A stretch of 64,000 bases of DNA from Hedera helix (taxonomy: Eukaryota > Streptophyta > Magnoliopsida > Apiales > Araliaceae), in assembly GCA_947179155.2 (NCBI GenBank), contig OX359278.1:21291244-21355243 (forward strand). Reading direction: 5' to 3'. Position 1 is the first letter of the stretch. Each line of letters opens with the position of its first letter. This document shows positions 1 to 13,300 of the stretch, piece after piece. Position numbers and translations under genes: made by a program. The notes under the pieces were generated by a model. It was not told the origin of the DNA and did no database searches. It was given only the letters and a program-made list of their open reading frames with translations.

Positions 1-66
1 CACTTTTAAATCCGAATTTTCAGTTTTTGGAATGCTAATCACTGTAGGAAGCACCGGGATTTAACA
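1..66 (+). other. possible 5'UTR exon (3' end) of the OSCA gene
   Basis: A good donor (ACA|GTAAGG, GT at 67-68) is followed by T-rich sequence up to an acceptor at 1033-1034, just before the start codon. This would make 1-66 the end of a leading non-coding exon and 67-1034 a 5'UTR intron. It is inferred from splice signals only; the promoter would lie outside the window. Confidence 0.3.
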
Positions 67-1034
67 GTAAGGAGAATGCAATTTCTTTAATTCTTCTGTG
101 TATATTTGAATGTGTGTGATTGTGTTTTTTTTGTTTTTTTCCTCTTCCTTTTTTGACTCCTGTAACTGTGTGCATATTTATATTTCTCAGCAAATTTTAG
201 CGGTTTTGTTAGCCATGAAATTGACTGAAATTGCATTATGAAGAGATATAATTAATTAATTCTTTGTGGTATTTCTAAATATGCATTCGTGTGTAAATTA
301 TTACTTTATTTATTTATTTATTTTAAATATAGTTTTATTTTTATAGCTCATGAAAGCTTCAGTTCCTTTTATTAAGATTTAAGCCTAAGACTTTGCTTTT
401 AATTTTTTAGTTATTAAATGGATATGCTTGTGTATGGATGTTAGTTTATTGGAAATTTAAAAGTTTAGGCTTTTGTGGTTCTTGATTGTGATTTTTTTTT
501 AGTGGTCAAGTAAATTATTTTATCTTGGTGCTATTATTTTATTCCCAGAATTCGCATAAGCTACATAAGTTTGTGTAATTATGTCAAATTGATGTTTTGC
601 CTGAATTGATTTGTAATTTCATAATAACGATTGTATTCTGAAGGGATCTTTAAAGTTGATAATGGTGGGAGGATATGCATATTATTTGAGAAATTGTAGT
701 TATCTTTATTGTTTCTGGGTACCTCTTTGTGTTCTTCATAGTGTGCAATGAAATTGTCAAGTGTTTTGAAGTATTGTTTTACATAGTTTTATGGTTTTGA
801 ATTATGTTTAGCTGAAGGAACAAGTGAACATATGCTTCAGAATGTGGTGGATGAGAAGTTTGGGGTTTATGAAAAGGAAATTTTAAAGATAGCTTAATTT
901 AGAATAATGTATACATTGTTTGTAAACCATTCTGCAGCTTAGCTTTCATTTCAGTTAGCTTTTTTTGGTGAATGTGCTAGTTTTTTGCTGCTTATGTCCC
1001 TTCATGCATGATGACTCACCATTTATATGAACAG

Positions 1035-1065
1035 GAAATCTGTAACTTTCATCCAGAAGAGCTAG
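1035..1065 (+). other. 5'UTR segment before the OSCA start codon
   Basis: An acceptor (ATGAACAG|GAAATC) ends a T-rich stretch 31 bases before the ATG at 1066. The T-rich sequence from about 100 to 1030 has the composition of a plant intron and no open frame, which fits an intron in the 5'UTR. Confidence 0.5.
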
Positions 1066-1379
1066 ATGGCAACACTTGGGGATATTGGGCTTGCTGCAGC
1101 CATCAATATCATCACTGCACTTATTTTTCTTTTAGCATTTGCCTTTCTACGACTTCAACCTTTCAATGATAGAGTCTATTTCCCAAAATGGTATCTTAAG
1201 CGATTAAGAACCAGCCCAACACATTCTGGGACGTTTGTCAGCAAGTTTGTCAATTTGGATCTGAAATCATATGTAAGTTTTCTGAATTGGATTCCAGATG
1301 CTCTGAAAATGCCAGAACTTGAGCTTATCGAGCATGCAGGGTTGGATTCAGCTGTTTATTTGCGGATCTACTTGCTAGG
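1066..1379 (+). CDS. OSCA1: OSCA exon 1 (residues 1-105)
   Basis: Starts [15 protein letters not shown], the typical OSCA1 N-terminus with the first membrane helix, and continues through the PKWYLK...SPTHSG segment to RIYLLG. The donor is GG|GTATAC at 1380; the last codon is split after two bases. The frame runs on into the intron but loses similarity there. Confidence 0.95.
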
Positions 1380-4300
1380 GTATACAATTCAATTTTTCTT
1401 CTCTTATCACTGAAAGCTATTTGCTTATCGTGGTCTATGCATAATTGCTAGTTCGCTACTTGTCATATGTTACATTTAGTATCTGTTAGCAAACAAAATA
1501 ATCTTTTAGATCTGTTTACAGTTATGCTTATCCCCCAAGTAAGTTTATGATCTAGACATCTTCTTCACTTTCCTGTCCTTTTCAGAAACCATACGAAGCT
1601 TGATAAAACAAGTAATGAATATATCAAATTCCAAGAAACAAGTAAGCCCCCTTGTGGATAAAAACTTGTAACTTTAGCAAAGCAGGGAAAATTATGACGG
1701 GGATGGAATTTTCAATTTATATTGCTTAGAAATTTCTTACCTTAAATTCGCCGGAGTCAACGTTCTAAATTAATTCAAGACCTCAACTTATCAGAATAAG
1801 TAGCCAGCGGAGAAGCAAAGGTCAAGAAGGGAAATGAGAACAAGAAGAACACCAGAGAAAGAGAGAAAGAAGCACATAAGAAAAATAGAGATATTTTGAA
1901 AGGGGAAAAATATATCTGAAATTCAATTCGTTACAGTTCAAACATCTCAATTGCATTTTGCAGAACTCCCACAATACTGGCAGACTGAAACCTAAATATA
2001 GAATTTCTAAAACTACAGAATTCCAAATTAACATTGAAGCTATACTCAACTCAACAATTCCTTATATCCCAAAACTAATTGGTGTAGGTGTAAATGAACT
2101 CATGTGTGTAAGAGTAAAAGTAGAAAGACAATGAAAAGTTAAACAGATATAACATACAAAATAAGAAAAGATAAAAAAGTAAAAATAAAAGAACATAAAA
2201 CAGATGAAAATAGATAAATAAAATTCATCCACATATAAACACATATGCCCACATGAGCACGAACGCATATAAAAAGCTAAAAACAAAAACAAAAGGAAAA
2301 ATTGGAAAAGAAGGGGAAAAAAAACAAAACTCCACCCAGCCTTTGATATCTGTGTTGCATTCCTCCACTTGTTTCTATCACAGGCCGTGTTCTCAGTTAT
2401 ATTCCATTTCTTCAAATCTATTCTTTCCACTTTCTCCATAGTAATTTTCGGCATGTCCTTCCCTCTTATATCTTATACAAGACTCCTGTTCTGAACCGAT
2501 GCATTTATAGGCCTTTGGCGGACATGACATAACCCTCTCAACCTATGCTCCCTTATCTTCCCCTCAATTGGTGCTAAGTGCTAACCTTCTTTCTAATATC
2601 ATCATTTCTGATCTTATTCAACCATATATATAGAAGCAATATTTAAACATAGTAAGCCTTTTGGGACTAACTTTTGTGCAAGTCAGTTGCACATTCATTC
2701 ACTTACTTCAGGTCAAAATTACCCATAAAAAAAAAAGGGAGTCTGTTTCACACTAAATCCTCTTGTATGGAACATCTCCATCATGATCCCTATGCCAACA
2801 TATGAAAGACATAAAATTAGATGACATAAAGACGTACAAGTATACATCTGTTTTAACTAATGATATGGCAAATACAAAACGATTTTTTTTTGTTTTTTTG
2901 TTTTTTTGTTTCTCACCTTATTTGGATAATCAGTAATATCAAGTTTTCTCGGCTACTGATTGAATATGTCAGCAACTAAAGTCATTCTGGGCTATGCATA
3001 TATGATGTATACATATGTTACCTTGGATTTTAAGTGTGTATTGTGTAGCTTTGAAACTATTAGCAATCCTGAATGGTACAAATAGAATCTGTGCTTTTGT
3101 GTATGTTGATCAGTGCAAATAGATTCTGTGAAAATTATTTCTTGGGACAATCTCATGCACCGCTGAGTATAATCTTCTGCAATTGGTTGTATTTGGTATT
3201 GCTTTTGTATCTTCTTAGCTGATGCTCCTCTGGAATCAGTCATCTTCTGATAACTTTGTACATTTTTTATGCAGACTCAAAGTATTTTTTCCTATTATGT
3301 TTTTGGCGTGGGCTATCCTAGTACCAGTTAACGTGACAAATGACACTTTAGAGAAGGCCAAAGATGTAACCTTCAGCTATATTGATAAGCTCTCTATTTC
3401 AAATATTCCACTTGGATCACAGAGGTAGAACTGTACTTTGTTTCAAAGCATTAAAATAATCTGCTTCAATAATATTAAGTGTTACTTTATTCCATATGCT
3501 TCGTTTATTAGCCTGTTGTGTTATTTTTATAGTGCTGCAATTGCAATTTATTTAATCAATTTCAAACCTATTCCACTTAAATAACAGACATAGGGAACCC
3601 TACTTCGTAGCCAAGCATTAAAATATTGTGGGGACTGGGGCCCTTCTCTTTTTTTGCTCCATCCACACTAACAAGTGGTCTACTTTTAGTACTCATTTTC
3701 TTTTACCAGTTCATTCAGGTCACTCTTGTTCCATTTAACACTCCTAATTTAGTTGTCACTTTGAAAAAACATCTTGGTTTGATTAGAGGTCTCTCCCTTC
3801 ATGTTAGGTTTGCATCAGAGTCAGTTAATGTTTGACATCTTCTTGATGGGGGCAAAATTAAATATATATAAGGAAAAATGATACACCTTTGTTTCCCAAA
3901 TTGAGAGTTATTTAAAATAATGCTTCTTTGCTCAGATTACGATGTTGAGACTCGAGAGGACATATTTAGTGATTTTATTATCAAATATAGCTTTGTAAAA
4001 ATTATATTCTTAAATCTCAAGTGCATTATTGAAATAATATATGAAGATTATTTAGACTTCTATGAATGTGTCTCAAATCCGTAGTTACGTACATTCATTT
4101 TGATACGTGCAACTCAATTTTGAATGAAAGGGGTAACAGATTTAGGCATTATATTAATCTAAGACGCGCAATATATCTCCCTCGTTATCTCTTGTCATAT
4201 TTTGGGTCTAAAACTTTTTAAATATATGATACAAGCAAAAACTTTGTCTTCATCTAACTGTGTCAGGCAACCAGATTTTTAGTTGGGGGGGGGGGGGGGG

Positions 4301-7300
4301 GGAGGTTCACAGGTTCATATGTAATCTGATGTTGTATAACAAAGTGTATTATAATTTAGTAGCTAGAGAAGATTTATTTTTTTGACTGAAGCCATGGCCC
4401 ACTTGTTGATCTGTTAGACTGATACAAGTAATTAATGAAATTGTCCCTTCACTGCGAATTTGAGGCTCCCGTTATTTAATAAGTAAATTAAATTGGAGAT
4501 CATCCGGTTGCTACAAATGTCTACTTCAAGGTCAACTTCCTTTGAGATCTTGTGAGTTTCCTATAACCTTAAAACACCTAGCCCAAGTTCATCTTGGGTT
4601 GGATTTTCTTTGGTGGTGGTTGAAAATAAATGCTTGCAGCTTATCCAACAACATAGTTACTATTCAAGCAACATTAACTCAGCTTTTGATAATTTGTTTG
4701 AATGGTTTCCTGGTGGTGGCGGTGGTTGAAATCTTCTGACTCGCAGGGCTGACTGGCAAGGATTTTCGTTTTGTTATTTTATAGCAGAAATGAAATAAAT
4801 GTTTGCAGCATATAATTAACTCAGCTTTGATAGTTTGTTTCAATTATTACGTGGTGACACCTGTAGGGGGGTTGACGGATGCGGATATAGGGATGTAAGA
4901 GTCTGTTGAAAACAGGTACTGATATAGATATTATCTGCTTTGACTGGATATCGGATAATATCGGCTTCGACCCGATATATCCGTGTAATCGAATATTTTC
5001 AGATGGATGTCAGATAACAAAACTAAAAAGTAATGTTCATTCACTCTATTGTCAACCACATCATAAATCATAACAAATCTAGAAAAAAAAACACAATTAA
5101 AATTGTTATTATATTGTGTATCAAGTTTAAATGAAAAATTTATGTTACTAATTCCTAAAATGTTTGATAACAAATTTATTGTGAATAAGCATGTATTTTA
5201 AGACAAAATAACTTGCATTTCTTATTTTAATCTCATTATAGTATATAACAAGAATACTAAGTAAAACTAATATTATAACTTTTAATAGCGGAGCGAATAT
5301 TAGCAGATACTGATGTGCCTATATTTGTATTCATAAATATTGGATACAAATACGAATAAGATCCATTTGACTAGATATTGGATAATATCTCCTCTTTGAC
5401 AGGATACAGTTATCAAATATTCTAACAAATATAGGATATTTTGGACTCCGTTAACAGTCTTATATAGTTGTAAACTAGGTATTCTATTACTGAGATTAAC
5501 TATAAGTTGAATTGAATGATTGAATTTCAAAATATAATTTATAAGGTAATATCAGCACAATATTGCGCATCTTATGTAGACGCTATTGGCATAACATAAG
5601 GACGTTATTTTTTAATTTTTCAAGTAAGTTACTTTCTATCTGAAGAAGTTTACTGCTTGGCGCAACGAGATTAATGCTTGTTTAATGATTGCAGGTTTTG
5701 GGCTCATATAGTGATGGCCTATGCTTTTACATTTTGGACATGCTATGTATTGCAAAAGGAGTATGCCACAATTCAGGAAATGCGGCTGCACTTTCTTGCA
5801 TCAGAAAAACGCCGGCCTGATCAATTTACAGTAAGTTGCACTTTATCTAGCTAGTGAATCAATTCATCTTCTTTGCAATGATTTATTTAGAACCAAGTTT
5901 GTGTGTGTAGGTGTGTGTGTTTTCCCCTCAATTGGGAATTGAGAAGGCTCATTTTTTAGATACTTGTTGTGATTGTGCTCAAGTCATTCAAGTTTCTGAA
6001 TGGTTTGAATAATCTGGAACTTTTCTGTTCTTTAATTCACAATTAAGTTAGTAATTCCGTGTTGCCTACAATCACAGATATTGTGACATAATCCCAGTTC
6101 TTGGCATTAACCTATCAAAGTCGTGTGAAACTTTTACCCCTTTTGTGATGATCATATACGTTGCTAGTTGGCTGTAGAGTCAGAAGGTTGTGACTGCAGT
6201 ATGCATTTTTTAAAGACAGAAAGAGGCATTGGACTTAGAGGGTTAGAAACTAACTAGCCAAGCTAAGCTCAACATTAACTGATAATGCCATTCAAGCTCG
6301 TTTTTCAACAAACAAGCTTATCAAAGAGTCTCAAATTTAATATGTAAGTTTATTCCAAGGAGTATATTGAGGACTTTGTTTCTCGAGGCTCCAGAAGGTT
6401 GAGTCTCGTGAGACTCGGAAAAGGTTGTGATACTTGGCTGTAGACTCAGATGGTTGTGACTAAGTAGGACTAGATTGCAATATTTAAGGGAAACAAGAGG
6501 CATTGGACTTACAGGGTTAGAAACTGACGAGCCAAGCTGTTCATGCATAGCTCAAACTAAAGTGCTAAACAACATTCAATCTCATTTTTTAACAAACAAA
6601 CTGATCTATTGTCTGGTAACAATTTAGGTGGCCCAGTTAGCTAAGGGTCCATGCTCAAATAAAGTCAAGTTTAGCATGTAAGTTTGTTCCAACTTCTAAG
6701 GAGTATATGAAGGACTTTTTCTTTCTGGAGGCTCCAGCTTCAGTGACTCAAAATTTTGAAGTTTTAGATTTTCTGTAGTTTCATCTGCTCTCAATCATAC
6801 CATTAGATAATATCTTCTGTCTTTTGCAGTTCATTTGACATTGGACTTGATGTTTATAATGACACTCCTGTTGAAGTATTAACAGTTCTCATGACTTATG
6901 TAATTATTGCTCATGTCTGTTCTAGAGGAAGCGGATAACTGTGAGTATCAATCGTGCTCAGACAACTTGGATTTAGAGAGCTACTTATTGGCTATTGGTC
7001 TCTGACAACCTCTTTGAGCATTGAAAAGTAGTAACTGTGATGGCTCATTTTTAAAAGTATTTATTCCAGTTTGTTTGGTACTGGCCTGAAATGCTGAATG
7101 ATATTGGGATGGTATCATATGTTTTGTAATCGCTGCATCTGTGGTTTGGGAAGAGCTGCTCAATAATCAAATCTTTTCTATCTTTTAGTTTGGATAGTGC
7201 CTGGCATCATTGTACATCATCATATTCAGTTATTATTATTCATTGTTAAGTTTCTACATGCATAGAACACAGCCAATACTTGAACTCATTCAGTGAAGTT

Positions 7301-10300
7301 CTTGGACATCTAACTGATACCTTTTCTGGTCTGCAAAACTATGCTTAAAATGTTCATTTGTATTTGTATCATTTGACTAGCAAGTTCAAATTTTAGCATT
7401 TCACTATTTTGAGTGAACTTCTGAATGACACATGTTCCTCTTAAGTACAACTTTTGTGATGTCATTGATTGTTCACAGGTTCTCGTAAAGAATGTGCCAC
7501 CAGACCCTGATGAATCAGTTAGCGAGCTTGTTGAGCACTTTTTTTTGGTCAACCATCCTGATCACTATCTTACTCATCAGGTCAGATAATGTTAACATTT
7601 CATATCTACATACACAGAGAAGAAAAGATGTTTGTTTTTATTCATAAATCTACACGAGTTGTTTCATTTGGTTCCTTTCTGGTCTACATGTTGTCTGTTG
7701 ATGAATGTGTGAGTAACATGTATTTAAAATATCCAACTACTAGTATGGATAAGTCTCTTTGGGTTGTTTCCAATTCCGGTGAGGAATTCTTTGACTTTGT
7801 TTTTCCTTTTGTTCCCTTTTTCCCTGTTTGATTGAGGGGAGGCGTAGAGTGTGGAGGAATTTTATGTAATGTTCAGATGATAATGAGTAGCTTACTTGAG
7901 TTTATTGGCTATAAATAGATTGCGTATCTCAACATCCACGATATTCGTCCCTGGGAAATACATCTAAATCCAATATTATGCAAGTTAAAATTGAAGATTA
8001 GTGGAAGAAAGTTGAATCGGTTGATGTTTCATGTAGTTCGTTTATCATTTATCCTCTTAAACTATTTCAAGAATTGGCTACGAAAGAACGGTTTGTGGTT
8101 GTCACTTGTTTTTGTCTTATTTTAAGACATTTTGTGCAGGTTGTATACAATGCCAACAAACTTGCGAAATTGGTCGAAGAGAAGAAAAAAAAGAGAAATT
8201 GGCTTGATTACTACCAATTAAAATATTTGAGAAATCAGTCAAAACGGCCCATGACTAAGGTGTTGTTGTGTTCCGAGATATTTGAAGGGTTTTATCTATA
8301 TTCCTCGTCAGATTTATTATATTTCTTAGATCCCTAGTAATTTCTTTTCTTTATCATTTGTACAGAGGAGATTCACTGTACCAATTCATAGTGCTGAAAT
8401 TGTTTCATTGCCATCTTTTCCATCTAGCAGACTGGGTTTCTTGGACTTTGTGGAGATAAAGTGGATGCGATTGATTATTACACATCAAACTTAGAGAGAC
8501 TATCAAAAGAGGTAATTATTAATCCTTGAATTTTTCTTTCATAATTAATGTTTTTCTACTATGTTATCCTTTTAAAAACAATATTTGAAGTAATACCAAT
8601 CAGAACATTATAAAGGGCATTATTAGTTCTTTAATTGTTAAAACTCAGGGATAACAAGTATGAAAATGTTGCCTGGGGAGTTTGAGGGCACTGAAGATAA
8701 GAAACATGGTTAAGCCAAGCCTATCATGCTCCTAATACTCTCAATAAATGAGACAAAAATGGTACTAGGTTTATATGCACATATGTACTCACATGCTTAG
8801 CGAAGCTGTTCTAATCTGTCTAAATCATGTGATTTTCCAGTTGGGTTTGGCCAGTCGAATGACAAATAGCATATGCATATTCAAGGGGTTCATAGATATT
8901 GGTTCTTTTCTTGAAAAATAAATGACTGAAATGAGACCCGCACGAACACTTATATAAATAATTTTTTTTGACAGTCTGTTCGTGCTACTTTGTCTTGGCC
9001 AAGTATGTATGTCTATGTTCCATATACTCCCTCCGACTCTCAAATAGTGTGGGTTTTACCCTCTAATTTTGTCCTTATAAAGAATGTCACTCTTTTGGTA
9101 AAAGTCTGTATACTCGGAGGCAACAAAACAAAACAAGTAAAGGAGAACATAGTAAAACAATATCAACCTTTCTATATTATATACAGAGTATCTCTACATC
9201 ACTTTGCTGCAAAAATTTATTAAAAATTACCAGCATTTACATGTAAAGCCAATTCTCTAAGGATCTTGACTTGGACTAGTGAGAGCTGGAAATTTTGGTT
9301 GGAGGTGTTACATAATAAATACTCGTCTTTTGCCTATGGTAACATTAAAAAATTGTTTATATCAATATGAGATATATGTTTACAGCATAAAGTCTTGAAA
9401 TAAAGGTAAACTCCAAAAGATATGAGAGAAGCATTAAACATGACAAAAGTAATAAAGATATGTGTCGTTATTAGGTGTACAAGATTTAAGAAAGATTAAA
9501 AAAAAATAAAAAATTACTGAAATATTATTTTAAAAAATTGGGGGGAAATGAATTTATTTCCATTTATTATCTTGCCTTTTTTTTTAATCTTATTCTGTTA
9601 ACAGATATGAGTATTTCTTGTTAACAGATATGAGTATAGAAATTTTAGTTTTGTTTGAATTGGGGTCTTACTAGAAAAAGTTATGTTGGGTTTGGGATAT
9701 TAAAATAAAAATATCTTATATATGCATCTGAATATTGAATCAATTTATTGAAGAATAATTACTAAATATAGAGAACAGCAACAAGGGAACTGAAATTACC
9801 CTCTAACAAGTTAAATTATTAATTTGATGCGATAACTTTTAACAGTTTAGTATGAATCAATAACGACTGGGTAGCATTAGGCGTAACTTGTAATATAATG
9901 AAATGATAGGGGGTAAAGTGTAATTTCGAACGTAATATGGACCTTTACCTAAAATTGTAAATACACAGAATATTACATTTATTCACTGCACTTCTATTTA
10001 TGTTTTGTTTACACCCCCCGGCCCCCTATCGTGAAAATATTATTTTTTAGTGGGCCCATCCACCCTGTTGGGCCTTATATGAGTCCACGCATGTAGGATT
10101 CCCATCAAGTGATAGAAGGGGAAATGCCACATGTGCTCCAGTGTTGAGCCTTTCCAACCTTCAGATGAATCATCTTTTTCAACTCTTTGAAGCACTGTAG
10201 TCCAGTTCTTCATTTGTTAATTAATGCTATCGAAGGATAATGTTCATTGAAAACATTTTATTGGTGCTTTATTGTTTCTTTATTCTTTTTTTACGGCACA

Positions 10301-13300
10301 CTATATCTGTTTTCTATAGCATAACAATGCTTTGCTTATTTTGAGACATTAGTTGAATGTGTCCTGCATTCACAATCAGGCCTTTTTGTAATTTTCTTTA
10401 TTTCCATCTGCAATTTATTCATAATGGAACCCAATTTCTAATTATGCTCTGATTGCTTCACACTCAGATATCTGCAGAGCGAGAAAGTATAAAAAGCGAT
10501 CCTAAGGCTATCATGCCAGCAGCATTTGTCTCCTTTAAAACTCGCTGGGGTGCTGCCGTTTGCGCCCAAACACAACAATCAAGAAACCCAACTCTGTGGT
10601 TAACAGAATGGGCGGCGGAACCTCGTGATGTGTATTGGCCAAACCTGGCAGTTCCTTACGTTCAACTAACAGTTAAAAGACTCATAATTGTCGTTTCCTT
10701 CTTTTTTCTGACATTCTTTTTCATGATCCCTATTGCAATGGTACAATCACTTGCAAACATTGAGGGTATAGAGAAAGCGGCTCCCTTTTTGAAGCCTATA
10801 ATTGACATGTAAGTTTATTAATGTTTGTTCATAGACTTGTCATTGAATTGGTAAATTTTCAATATTCATGCATAGAGCCATAGACAAGTATTCATTAATG
10901 AAATATGATCATCCAAATTTTACTTTAAAGGACATGTTCTGTAGGGTATTCAGCTTTTCTACTAGTTTTTTTTTTCCTTCTTTTTTTCTTTAATATGATT
11001 TCTTGTTTATTTCAGAAACTTTTCACCTTTAATATTTAGAGGACTGTTATGTTGGTCTGCTAAAACCATTTATTTGAATAAATACAAGATGCATATCATA
11101 GTGAGTAAAGTAGGTTGAATAGTGAACAGGAATTCTTGATTTCATATGCATTGAAAGTGAAAAAAAAGGTTGCAAGATAGTTAGCAGTCATATGCCTGTA
11201 ATCTACTCGAACCAAGTTGATGCTTATTTTCTTATACTTTGTGTGTTGAGCTCTTAAACTATACTCCAATCCTTTATCGATTGACAGAGGCACAACACAA
11301 AAAGGTGTTTAATGTTTCATTCTCTTGTACCCTTGAAGAAAAGGAATGGGTGGGTTCACTATGTCCACTCTCATATTTAAATGAGACATCATGTCAATAA
11401 AATGAAAGTTTCCCAAACAGAAATGATGTCAATGAAAATGGAAGAGGGCAAGAGTATTATTTTTGTTGTGGTTTATTTTCTACTAGTTCAATTGCAAATG
11501 AGGTTTCAGTTGACAGTATTAGCTTAGGTATTGCTTGATATTAAGGATTAGTTTTTCTTTATAATGTTTACTTCTCAGTACTTAGTGCTGCTACATCTTA
11601 CTGTTACCATGCATTTTGTTATGCAGAAAGTTCATCAAGTCATTCATCCAAGGTTTTCTACCTGGGATTGCCTTGAAATTTTTTCTCATACTTCTACCGA
11701 CAATATTGATGATTATGTCCAAGTTTGAAGGCTTTTTGAGTTTATCGGCTCTGGAGAGGAGATCTGCATCTAGATACTATATTTTCAACTTTGTAAATGT
11801 TTTCCTTGGGAGCATAATCGCAGGAGCTGCATTTGAACAGCTAAATACTTTTATTAAGCAGTCGGCAAGCGAGTATGTTATTCAAACTGAAGTTTTATAT
11901 GTATCCTTGTTTTGCATCTTCCCCATCTTTTAGCAATGTAGTACTTATTCATGATCTTGGCAATAGTTGCATCGATACGTAAATTAATGTGTTGGTTGGC
12001 TATATGATGGGGACGACAAGTCCAAAGCCGAGAAGAAATTTATATTTATTTTATGAAAATTTTATTATGTTCTCTTGTAACTCCATTGTGGTGGTATATT
12101 TATCTATATTTAGCATTTCTGTTGTATCAAATGCTGTCTTTTAGTTTTATATTCTGTAGACTAAGCATAAGGTGCTTAATTTTGCAGAATCCCAAAAACC
12201 ATCGGTGTGGCTATCCCCATGAAAGCGACTTTCTTCATAACATATATAATGGTTGATGGATGGGCTGGTGTTGCTGGGGAGATTCTAAGATTGAAACCCT
12301 TAATATTTTACCACTTGAAGAATACTTTCTTAGTTAAGACTGAAAAAGACAGAGAGGCAGCAATGGATCCAGGAAGTCTTGGTTTCAACACTGGGGAACC
12401 TCAAATACAGTTTTACTTTCTACTAGGCCTTGTTTATGCTGTGGTTACACCGCTTCTACTTCCATTCATACTAATTTTCTTTGCCCTGGCTTATGTTGTA
12501 TTCCGCCATCAGGTAAACAAATTTTCAGCACATTTTACTTTGTCAGAAAAAAAAAAAAACAGTACAAGTTAGAGGACATTTGGTATTATAGATTATACAG
12601 TTTGGAGCATAAACTAAGAAAGCATATGATCTTGTTTGTAAATTAATGGAAAATTATACAAGTTACTACAGTAGACTGTAGAAGACCTAAGAATTTAGGA
12701 CTTCTACTGACTCAGGACACTCAAAACATCTTTTACATACTCTTTGTCTGGGAGAAAATATCCTGAATTAAATAGTCCCGAACAACTTATCCAATAGTCC
12801 TTCCATTGTGCAAGTACATCACCCTAAAAACATTTTATACCCTGTTTTCCATTTATTTTCCTTGGTGGGAATATTATAGTTTCGTTTTTCTTCAGTTTCC
12901 GATATTATATTGATATTAATTTTTCTACAATCAAAATTCAATTAATTTTCTAAAAGGCATCATGGTTTAAATCTTTGTTTCTACCAAATCTCGATTCTCG
13001 AAATCCTATGCTGGCAGCTTGGTGAACTTTGTAAGATGTTCTTGCATAGTGTTATTCTTGACTGGTTTTGAATGACATTTTTGTTATGGAAACGAGAAAA
13101 TTCTCTTTGCTATGAATCAAAAGGTGGGGAAGTGAGGGTTTGCTTTACTGTTGAAACATATTATACACAACTACTCATTCGACACATAAAAGCATACGAT
13201 AATACATTACATTAATAATTGTCTGACAATCATCCTAGGTCTAAACAACCTTTAATAATACATCAAAAGTGTTGAGTTCAAAATACTAATATAATCAGAG

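Noticed and set aside
2992..3243. 83-codon minus-strand open frame in OSCA intron 1
   Set aside because: No recognisable motif and low-complexity intron sequence.
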